Shown here: positions 44,334 to 51,649 of the stretch, piece after piece
Numbering within the stretch: position 1 is the first letter of the stretch
Layout of the letters: each line of letters opens with the position of its first letter
Origin: CAYQDF01 sp964416175
GTDB taxonomy: Bacteria > Chloroflexota > Anaerolineae > Anaerolineales > UBA4823
Assembly (NCBI GenBank): GCA_964416175.1
Contig: CAYQDF010000006.1
Location: 1 to 64,000 of the forward strand
DNA length: 64,000 bases
Direction: 5' to 3'
Translations under genes and position numbers: made by a program
Notes under the pieces: generated by a model
What the model saw: only the letters and a program-made list of their open reading frames with translations
Told to the model about the DNA's origin: nothing
Database searches by the model: none

Positions 44334-45164
44334 ATGCTGGAAAATATCGACCTCTCCCTGAAGCTCGGGAAGAAAGAATACAGGCGGTTAAAACCGGAGC
44401 TGCAGAACCACCTCTACGCCGTGCAGAAAGCGTCCTGGGATGCCGGCATCCCGGTGATCATCCTCTTCGAGGGCTGGGATGCAGCCGGGAAGGGAACGGC
44501 GATCCAGCACCTGACCACCAGGCTTGATCCGCGCGGTTTCAAACTTTATCCCATCCGAGCAGCGCGCACGTACGAGAAAAAGCGCCCCTGGCTGTGGCGA
44601 TTCTGGCTCAAGATCCCCGGCCGGGGCGAGTGGGCGATCTTCGACCGCTCGTGGTACGGCCGGACGCTGGTGGAACGCGTGGAAAATCTGATCCCGGAAT
44701 CCGAATGGCGGACGGCTTACCGGGACATCGTCGACTTCGAGGGCACCCTGGCCGATGACGGTTATCTGATCATCAAGCTGTTCTTGCATATCAGCCGCCA
44801 GGAGCAGAAGCGGCGGTTTGAGAAATTGTCCCGGGATCCCCTGAACGCCTGGCACGTCGAGCCCGAAGACTGGGAGCACCATCGCCATTACAGGGAATGG
44901 CTGTTGGCTTACGAAGAGACTTTCGAACGCACCGAGGCAGAGTGGGCACCCTGGACGATCGTGGAAGCCACCGATCAACGCTATTCCCTGATCAAGGTCT
45001 ACCGGACGATCATCGGCGCGCTGGAGGAGAGGCTTTCTGCGGCAGGCGCTTCCCCCGACCCGGCTTTGTGGCTGAAAAGTGCGGCGGGCGAGGGCGAGGA
45101 AAGCCGCGTCGAAGAAGTTATCCAAGAGGAGCCCGTCGGGTTGCCGGCCTCCCAGTTAAAATAA
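44334..45164 (+). CDS. ppk2: polyphosphate kinase 2 family protein, copy 1
   Basis: Predicted polyphosphate-dependent nucleotide phosphotransferase. Walker A is FEGWDAAGKGTAIQHL, followed by LDPRGFKLYPI, and Walker B is WAIFDRSWYGRTLVERVE; a lid segment lies between. 276 residues, single-domain PPK2. Which nucleotide it uses (ADP, GDP or AMP) is not decided by the sequence I can see. Its C-terminal ~35 residues are a variable acidic tail. It starts a run of four polyphosphate-related genes. Confidence 0.9.
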   Translation: MLENIDLSLKLGKKEYRRLKPELQNHLYAVQKASWDAGIPVIILFEGWDAAGKGTAIQHLTTRLDPRGFKLYPIRAARTYEKKRPWLWRFWLKIPGRGEWAIFDRSWYGRTLVERVENLIPESEWRTAYRDIVDFEGTLADDGYLIIKLFLHISRQEQKRRFEKLSRDPLNAWHVEPEDWEHHRHYREWLLAYEETFERTEAEWAPWTIVEATDQRYSLIKVYRTIIGALEERLSAAGASPDPALWLKSAAGEGEESRVEEVIQEEPVGLPASQLK

Positions 45165-45210
45165 CAACCAGCACACGCTTCCGCTTATTGCAGGCAAGAA
45201 GATTGCGCAC

Positions 45211-46017
45211 ATGCTCAAGACAGTCGATCTGACATCCGCATTAGAAAAAGAAGAATATCTCCATTCTTTGGTGAAGTACCAGGTTGCTCTGCACAGCCTG
45301 GGATATCAGGTCTATGTCCAGCAGCGCCCGGTGGTGATGGTCTTCGAGGGGTGGGACGCAGCCGGGAAAGGGGGAGCCATCAAACGCGTCACCGAGAAGC
45401 TTGACCCGCGCGGCTACGTGGTCTATTCGATCGCCACCCCCCAGGGTGAGGACGCAGTCCGCCATTACCTCTATCGATTCTGGAGGAGGCTGCCCGAATC
45501 CGGGCAGATCGCCATCTTCGACCGCAGCTGGTACGGCCGCGTCCTGGTCGAGCGCATCGAGGGGTTCTGCACCGAAGAGGCCTGGAAGCGCGCCTACCGG
45601 GAGATCAACCAGTTCGAGCGGCAGCTGGTCGATTTCGGCACCATCCTGTTCAAGTTCTGGATGCAGATCAGCTCCGATGAACAGCTGCGGCGCTTCGAAG
45701 CCCGCGCCGGGGATGTCCTGCGCAGCTGGAAACTCACCGAAGAGGACTGGCGCAATCGGGAGAAGTGGGACCAGTACGAAGAAGCGGTCAACGACATGCT
45801 GCTCAAGACCAGTACGGTGACGGCTCCATGGACGATCGTCGCGGCCAACAACAAGTGGTACGCGCGCGTGAAAGTGCTCAAAACGCTTGTCGACAGGCTG
45901 AGCCAGGAGCTACAGTACGACCCCTTTGCCGATAGCGTTGACCGGGCAGGCAAGAAAGGCAGCTCTGCTGGTTCGAAGAAGAGGAAAAAGAAGGAAAAGT
46001 CCACCGCTTTGGGTTAG
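45211..46017 (+). CDS. ppk2: polyphosphate kinase 2 family protein, copy 2
   Basis: Second PPK2 paralogue, 268 residues. Walker A is FEGWDAAGKGGAIKRV and Walker B is IAIFDRSWYGRVLVERIEGF. QISSDEQLRRFEARAGD and WKLTEEDWRNREKWDQYEEA follow as in family enzymes. It differs from copy 1 across most positions, so it is an old duplication and probably uses another nucleotide. The C-terminus ends in a Lys-rich tail (KKRKKKEKS). ppk1 starts 18 bases downstream. Confidence 0.9.
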   Translation: MLKTVDLTSALEKEEYLHSLVKYQVALHSLGYQVYVQQRPVVMVFEGWDAAGKGGAIKRVTEKLDPRGYVVYSIATPQGEDAVRHYLYRFWRRLPESGQIAIFDRSWYGRVLVERIEGFCTEEAWKRAYREINQFERQLVDFGTILFKFWMQISSDEQLRRFEARAGDVLRSWKLTEEDWRNREKWDQYEEAVNDMLLKTSTVTAPWTIVAANNKWYARVKVLKTLVDRLSQELQYDPFADSVDRAGKKGSSAGSKKRKKKEKSTALG

Positions 46018-46035
46018 GCGGCGGAGGGAAATAGG

Positions 46036-48177
46036 ATGACAGCACAGCTCAAAGAATCGAAGGAGGGAGTCGAAGCCAGGATCGACCTGGACGACCCAAA
46101 ACTGTACATCAACCGCGAGCTCAGCATGCTGGAATTCCAGCGGCGAGTGCTGGAGGAAGCCCAGGACGTGGACAACCCCCTGCTGGAACGGGTCAAGTTC
46201 TTGGCTTTCCTGGGCATCAACCTGGACGAGTTTTTCATGGTGCGCGTTGCCGGGTTAAAGAAGCAGGTCGCGGCCGGCGTGGTCGACCTGCCGCCGGATG
46301 GGATGACGCCAGCCGAGCAGGTTGCTGCGATCCGCAAGCTGGCCCTGGAGATCATGGTCGCCGGGCAGGAATGCCTGACGAAAGACCTGCTGCCTCGGCT
46401 CGACAAAGCCGGTATTCACGTCCTGGATTACGCCCAGCTCAACGATAAGCAGAGGGAAAGCGTCGACAGCTATTTCGACGAAGTGGTCTTCCCGGTGCTG
46501 ACTCCAATGGCCTTCGACCCCGGACATCCTTTCCCCCACATCTCCAACCAGAGCCTGAACCTGGCGGTGCTCATCCGCGACAAGACCGACCACTTCGCCC
46601 GGATAAAAGTGCCCGGCACCCTGCCGCGCCTGGTGCCGATCAAGCGCTCATCGGGGAGCGTGCGGCGGGACGGCACGGTGCCCCACCACCATTACTTCGT
46701 CTGGCTGGAACAGGTCATCGCCGCTAACCTTCCCGACCTCTTCCCCGGGATGAAGATCGTAGAATCCCACCCCTTTCGGATAACACGCGACGCCGACGTG
46801 ATGATTCAAGAACTGGAAGCCTCCGACCTCCTCGAAAGCATCGAACAGGGCGTGCGCAAACGCCGCTTCGGGTCGGTCGTGCGCCTGGAAGTAAATCCCC
46901 AAATGCCAAATCACGTCCGGAATATCCTGATTCAGAACCTGGAGATGGATCGCAACGACGTCTATACCCTGGAAGGTCCTCTTGGCTCGAGTAACTTGAT
47001 GGGTCTCTACCAGATCGATCGCTACGATCTCAAGGATGTGCCTTTCGTCCCCGCGATCCCATCCGAGCTCAAGGGGGAGACATTCGACGGCAATATCTTC
47101 GCCGCCATCCGGAAGGGTGACATCCTGCTCCACCATCCCTACGATTCGTTCACCCCGGTGGTGGATTTCCTGCACCTGGCCGCCAGGGATCCGGACGTGC
47201 TGGCGATCAAGCAGACCCTGTACCGGGTCGGCCGCAACTCGCCGGTCGTCAAGGCCTTGATGGAAGCCCGGGAGAACGGCAAGCAGGTGGCCGTTTTGGT
47301 GGAGCTGAAGGCCCGCTTCGACGAGGAGAGCAACATCGGCTGGGCTCGGGCGCTGGAGCGGGAGGGCGTGCATGTCATTTACGGCCTGCTCGGATTGAAA
47401 ACCCACTCCAAGATCGCCCTGGTCGTGCGCAAAGAAGGGGAGAGCATCCGGCGGTATGTGCACCTGGCGACGGGAAACTACAACTCGGTCACCGCGCTGT
47501 CTTACGAGGACATCGGCCTGTTCACCTGCGACGAGCAGATCGGGGCGGACGCCACCGATCTGTTCAACTACCTGACCGGCTATTCGAACAAGCAAGATTA
47601 CCGCAACCTGCTCGTCGCCCCCGTCAACTTACGGGAAAGAATGGTGGCGTTGATCGAGCGTGAGGCTGATCTGCAGGGAAAAGGGGAGCAGGGGCATTTG
47701 ATATTCAAAATAAACTCGCTGGTGGACAAAGGCATCATCAAAGCCCTGTACCAGGCCTCGATGGCTGGGGTCAAGATCGACCTGATCGTGCGCGGCATGT
47801 GCTGCTTGCGGCCAGGATTGCAGGGGATCAGCGAGAACATACGCGTGGTGAGCGTGGTCGGGCGCTTCCTGGAGCACAGCCGGATATATTATTTCCGCAA
47901 CGGCGGAAAAGAGGAAATCTACCTGGGCAGCGCGGACCTGATGCCGCGCAACATCAACAGCCGGGTGGAAGTGCTTTTCCCGGTCGAGGACCAAGGTCTG
48001 ATCCGCTACCTGCGCGACGACGTGCTGGCCGAGCACCTGGCAGACAATGTTAAAGCGCGCGCCATGAGGCCGGATGGAACGTTCAGAAAACCGACCCGGG
48101 CGCCGGAGGATGCGCCGCGCAACGTCCAGGTGCGCCTGATCGAGAAGCGCCTGGCGAAGCGCGGCCTCCCATCCTGA
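46036..48177 (+). CDS. ppk1: polyphosphate kinase 1
   Basis: Reversible transfer of ATP gamma-phosphate to polyphosphate. The 713 residues hold the N-terminal domain (YINRELSMLEFQRRVLEEA, KFLAFLGINLDEFFMVRV), a head domain, and two phospholipase-D-like catalytic domains. The phosphorylated His is expected in YGLLGLKTHSKIALVVRKE, and LRPGLQGISENIRVVSVVGRFLEHSRIYYF is a strong family match (given here as adjoining segments LRPGLQGISENI and GRFLEHSRIYYF). It is in one direction with two PPK2 genes and a CHAD protein. Confidence 0.96.
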   Translation: MTAQLKESKEGVEARIDLDDPKLYINRELSMLEFQRRVLEEAQDVDNPLLERVKFLAFLGINLDEFFMVRVAGLKKQVAAGVVDLPPDGMTPAEQVAAIRKLALEIMVAGQECLTKDLLPRLDKAGIHVLDYAQLNDKQRESVDSYFDEVVFPVLTPMAFDPGHPFPHISNQSLNLAVLIRDKTDHFARIKVPGTLPRLVPIKRSSGSVRRDGTVPHHHYFVWLEQVIAANLPDLFPGMKIVESHPFRITRDADVMIQELEASDLLESIEQGVRKRRFGSVVRLEVNPQMPNHVRNILIQNLEMDRNDVYTLEGPLGSSNLMGLYQIDRYDLKDVPFVPAIPSELKGETFDGNIFAAIRKGDILLHHPYDSFTPVVDFLHLAARDPDVLAIKQTLYRVGRNSPVVKALMEARENGKQVAVLVELKARFDEESNIGWARALEREGVHVIYGLLGLKTHSKIALVVRKEGESIRRYVHLATGNYNSVTALSYEDIGLFTCDEQIGADATDLFNYLTGYSNKQDYRNLLVAPVNLRERMVALIEREADLQGKGEQGHLIFKINSLVDKGIIKALYQASMAGVKIDLIVRGMCCLRPGLQGISENIRVVSVVGRFLEHSRIYYFRNGGKEEIYLGSADLMPRNINSRVEVLFPVEDQGLIRYLRDDVLAEHLADNVKARAMRPDGTFRKPTRAPEDAPRNVQVRLIEKRLAKRGLPS

Positions 48178-48232
48178 GGCAGGGTCTGGATACAGATGGA
48201 GAAGCGATTCAGGAAAAGGTGTGAGGGATTCG

Positions 48233-50158
48233 ATGGGCTTACTTTTGAAGGAAGCTGAAAGACCGGACGTGGAGGCCCTGGCGAAGCGCGGCGGGACGCC
48301 GGCGGTTCGCCGCCGCGCGCAGGCGCTCTTGCTCTACGACGAGGGCTTGCCGACCAGGGAAGTTGCGGGCCGGGTAGGCCTGTCCGCCAGCCAGACGCGA
48401 TACTGGAAACAGCGCTACCAGGAGCAAGGCATAGCTATTTTCGCCAGGGAGGACCTGCGAGCCGTCCTGTTCTCCGAAGCTCTGGTCCCCGAAGAAAATG
48501 GATTGGGACGGACTGCGCTCGAAGCGCTGGAAGGCGACGGAGATCTGGCCCTGGAAGGAGCAGCGCGCGGCGCGGTCGAAGGCGAGCTGCCTGCTCCGGG
48601 AGAGGCTGTCTCCCCGGAAGAGCAGGGACAGCGGCCGCCAGCCCACCTGCGCCTGGCGGAGCACCGGCGCGACCTGGCGCTGGCGCTGTTCGACGGGACG
48701 CAGCCTGTCCACCAACTGTACTCCCGCGAACGTCGGCTGCTTGAGGCGGCTGCCCTCATCCAGCACCTCGAGGAAGATCAAAGGGGTGGTGGACAGGGCA
48801 AAGCAGGGCGCATATTAATCCTCTCCAATCCCCTGGCAGAGCTCGACCCGGAGGAAAACCAGATCGTAGAGTCTATCCTCGCATTCCAGCGTGGAGGCGT
48901 TAAACGTCTTGCCAGCGCTGGACCTGGAGAGGAGCATCCTCCCACGGAACGAACCGCGCTCATCCTGGCTGCCCTGTTGCGCATCGCGTTCGGCCTGGAC
49001 GCGTCGGGAAGCCGGCAGACCCGGATCCTGTCTATCGAAAGCCTGCCCGAAACGTTGAATATCCGGATAAAGGGCGCTGGGAAGGACGCCCGGTCTGCCG
49101 AAAGAAAGGCCAGGCTGTGGTCGGCGTTGTTCGGGCAGGCGGTCAGCATCCAGACCGACCGGTCCGGGAGGGAAAGTCAGACGCGGAACCGCCTGCAGGT
49201 CCTCCTGGACCGGAAAAGCCCCGGCGTGGAAGCGACCGACACCCTGGCGGAGGCCGGCCGGAAAGTGCTGGGCTACCACTTCGCCGAGATGGTGCGCCAC
49301 GAAGAGGGCACCCGTTCCGGGGAGGACATCGAGGAGCTGCACGACATGCGCGTCGCCACCCGGCGGATGCGGGCGGCCTTCGAGGTCTTCGCCGGCGGTT
49401 TCAAGCCTAAAGCGATCGATCCTTACCTCAAAGGGCTGCGCGCCACGGGGAGGGCTCTGGGCCGTGTGCGCGACCTGGACGTCTTCATGGAGAAAGCCCG
49501 GCAGTATCTGGAATCCCTCCCGGAGGAAGCGCGTGGCGGGCTGGATCCCCTGTTGGAAGCCTGGCGGGAGGAGAGAGAGAAGAGCCGCGGCGAGATGCTG
49601 GCGCACCTGAACAGCGAGGACTACACGGTGTTCAAACGCAGGTTCCTGGTGTTCCTCACTACACCGGGAGAAGGCGCAAGCCGGGCAGTCCCACCCACGC
49701 CGCAGCTGGTGCGCGAAGTCCTGCCTGTTCTGGTCTACACCCGCCTGGGCGCCGTGCGCGCCTTTGCCCCGGTCCTGGATTCCGCCACCCTCGACCAGCT
49801 GCACGCCCTGCGCATCGAATTCAAGAAGCTGCGCTACACGCTGGAATTCTTCCGCGAGGTCCTCGGCGGGGAGGCCAGGGGGCTAATCGAGGAGATCAAG
49901 GCCCTCCAGGACCACCTGGGGGACCTGAACGACGCCGACGTGGCCTGCCAGATCCTGCGCGACTTCCTGGACGAGTGGGAAAACCGCCAGCTGATGGTGC
50001 CGATCGACGAGCGGGAAGATCCGGAGCCGATCGTGGCCTACCTGGCGACCCGGCACGCCGAGCGCCACCGCCTGGTCGTCACCTTCCGGGAGGCGTGGGC
50101 GCGCTTCGACCGGCCGGAGGTCCGCGCCCGGTTCGCCGCTGCTGTGGCCGTGTTGTAA
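48233..50158 (+). CDS. HTH / Ppx-GppA-C-like / CHAD fusion protein, polyphosphate-associated
   Basis: About 641 residues. Residues ~5-70 form a helix-turn-helix of the IS630-transposase type (RRRAQALLLYDEGLPTREVA, GLSASQTRYWKQRYQEQG). Residues ~140-290 resemble the C-terminal HD-like domain of exopolyphosphatase (LLEAAALIQHLE, LAELDPEENQIVESILAFQR, RTALILAALLRIAFGLDAS), but the HD metal residues are lost. Residues ~340-640 are a CHAD domain (ELHDMRVATRRMRAAFEVF, GRVRDLDVFMEKARQYLES, LHALRIEFKKLRYTLEFF), known to bind polyphosphate. It follows ppk1 by 55 bases. GTG 48221 is an alternative start. A polyphosphate-sensing regulator is the likeliest idea, but this is inference. Confidence 0.8.
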   Translation: MGLLLKEAERPDVEALAKRGGTPAVRRRAQALLLYDEGLPTREVAGRVGLSASQTRYWKQRYQEQGIAIFAREDLRAVLFSEALVPEENGLGRTALEALEGDGDLALEGAARGAVEGELPAPGEAVSPEEQGQRPPAHLRLAEHRRDLALALFDGTQPVHQLYSRERRLLEAAALIQHLEEDQRGGGQGKAGRILILSNPLAELDPEENQIVESILAFQRGGVKRLASAGPGEEHPPTERTALILAALLRIAFGLDASGSRQTRILSIESLPETLNIRIKGAGKDARSAERKARLWSALFGQAVSIQTDRSGRESQTRNRLQVLLDRKSPGVEATDTLAEAGRKVLGYHFAEMVRHEEGTRSGEDIEELHDMRVATRRMRAAFEVFAGGFKPKAIDPYLKGLRATGRALGRVRDLDVFMEKARQYLESLPEEARGGLDPLLEAWREEREKSRGEMLAHLNSEDYTVFKRRFLVFLTTPGEGASRAVPPTPQLVREVLPVLVYTRLGAVRAFAPVLDSATLDQLHALRIEFKKLRYTLEFFREVLGGEARGLIEEIKALQDHLGDLNDADVACQILRDFLDEWENRQLMVPIDEREDPEPIVAYLATRHAERHRLVVTFREAWARFDRPEVRARFAAAVAVL

Positions 50159-50211
50159 AAGCAGATGCGTAAGTCGCGTCGATGACGTAACCATATCGGA
50201 CCGCGCCTCAA

Positions 50212-50979
50212 CTACTCCAGCACCCCCTCCAGCTCTCTTCCCTGGAGCAGCATCTGGGCGAAGGCCTCCGGCAGGCCCTTCGCGCGGATGGCATTCACAG
50301 CCCGCTCGACGTCATATTCCAGCCGGAAGTGTTCCACCATAATCTTACTGGCAGAGATCTCCAACAAGGCGTAGCAGGCGCGTGAGTCGCCGTCGCCCGG
50401 CCTTCCAACGCTGCCGGTGTTGACGAACCAGGTCCCCTCCAACTGGTGGGCAAATGCCTGGTGGGAATGGCCAAAGACGATCCCATCGAAGTCGCGCCCG
50501 TATTTTTTCCTCGCCAGCCGCCTGAGTTCTATCAGGCGCTCGCCGGGCGTCGCCGGGACTAACGCCTCCGCGTTCGACGCGGGGCTGCCGTGGACCAGTA
50601 AGAATTCCTTGCCGTTCGCTGCCAGGTGTGTTTCTTCGGGCAAGGAACGCAAATACTCCAGACTTTCGGGCGAGAGCTGCTCAAAAGCCCATTTAAAGGC
50701 AAGATACTTCAAAGGGTGCTTGCTGTCTTGCCATTTCCTGTCTTTCCTCGGGAATTTGAGCACCTTGAGATCGTAATTGCCGATGATGGAAACGGCGTTC
50801 ACCCGGCGGAGGCGATCCACGACCTCTTCGGGGAAGGCGCCGTAGCCCAGGAAATCGCCGACGTTCCAGATCGCGCTGGCGCCCCGCACCCCGGCGTGTG
50901 CCAGGACGGCCTCCAGGGCGGGCAGGTTGGCGTGGACGTCTCCGATCAGGGCGACGCGGGTCGAGGTTGTTCCGGACAC
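50212..50979 (-). CDS. metallophosphoesterase (YfcE/ApaH-like)
   Basis: Predicted dinuclear-metal phosphoesterase of 255 residues. Motifs in order: GDVHANLPALEAVL, GDFLGYGAFPEEVVD, IIGNYD (GNHD variant with Tyr for His), VHGSP and FGHSHQAFAHQ. The substrate is unknown; cyclic nucleotide or phosphoprotein substrates are both seen in this group. GTG start, 2 bases after the phosphoribosyltransferase gene, so the two form an operon. Confidence 0.85.
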   Translation of the reverse strand: MSGTTSTRVALIGDVHANLPALEAVLAHAGVRGASAIWNVGDFLGYGAFPEEVVDRLRRVNAVSIIGNYDLKVLKFPRKDRKWQDSKHPLKYLAFKWAFEQLSPESLEYLRSLPEETHLAANGKEFLLVHGSPASNAEALVPATPGERLIELRRLARKKYGRDFDGIVFGHSHQAFAHQLEGTWFVNTGSVGRPGDGDSRACYALLEISASKIMVEHFRLEYDVERAVNAIRAKGLPEAFAQMLLQGRELEGVLE

Positions 50980-50981
50980 AT

Positions 50982-51503
50982 TCAGGAAGGCGGGCGCAGC
51001 GGCGTCTCCAGCAGGACGCGATCTGTCCCGCGATCGATCTCCCAGGGATAAATAATGTGCGCGTCGGTGACGGCGGCGTAGTAATCCGGGCGGGCCGCGC
51101 TGAAGAGGTTACGGTACGGGTTGAAATGCAGCACGCAGGTGTACGGGTAGCCGCCGGCGGCGACGATTCGGTTCTTGACCGAGGTGATCGTGCGCCCGGA
51201 CCCCCACACGTCGTCGACCACCAGGGCGCGCCGGTCGCGCAGCAGGTGCTCCTCCGGGAACTGGAGGTACATGGGCCAGGCGTAGAGCCCCGTCTTTTCC
51301 ATTTCCATTCGCGCCGGGAAGTCGACCGCGGCGGTCAGGATGTGGGTGATGTTCAGGGCTTCTGCCAGCAGGCCGCCGGGGATGATACCGCCGCGGGTGA
51401 TCAGCACCATCGCTTCGAACTCCACCTCGAACTGGGGCACGAGGTGATCGATCAGGCCATCGACGTCACTCCAGGTGAGAATCTCACGCCGCATCTGGTC
51501 CAT
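50982..51503 (-). CDS. phosphoribosyltransferase domain protein
   Basis: A 173-residue type I phosphoribosyltransferase fold. The PRPP loop is ALVVDDVWGSGRTITS, and VLITRGGIIPGGLLAEAL is the preceding conserved strand and loop. The base it accepts is unclear; similar proteins are annotated as hypoxanthine/xanthine phosphoribosyltransferase-like. GGAG precedes ATG. A TGCTATAAT box lies upstream at 51641-51649. Confidence 0.85.
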   Translation of the reverse strand: MDQMRREILTWSDVDGLIDHLVPQFEVEFEAMVLITRGGIIPGGLLAEALNITHILTAAVDFPARMEMEKTGLYAWPMYLQFPEEHLLRDRRALVVDDVWGSGRTITSVKNRIVAAGGYPYTCVLHFNPYRNLFSAARPDYYAAVTDAHIIYPWEIDRGTDRVLLETPLRPPS

Positions 51504-51640
51504 AAGGATCTCCGATCATAGAATGTTTGCCGAGAGGAGGATTACGTCCGGGAACTTCCCCCATCCCTCGAGGAGGCGAGGGAGGTCCAACGGTTGGGCG
51601 TGTGCGGCAGTTACCGAACGTTCTCATGACATCAATGGAT

Positions 51641-51649
51641 ATTATAGCA
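51641..51649 (-). promoter_or_regulatory. extended -10 promoter of the phosphoribosyltransferase operon
   Basis: TGCTATAAT on the minus strand, overlapping the end of priA; leader of ~130 bases with a small CCCTCG/CGAGGG hairpin (51565-51582). Confidence 0.5.

Noticed and set aside
48233..48450. Insertion-sequence remnant
   Set aside because: The IS630-like HTH is in frame with a longer intact protein, and no transposase catalytic domain or terminal repeats are present.
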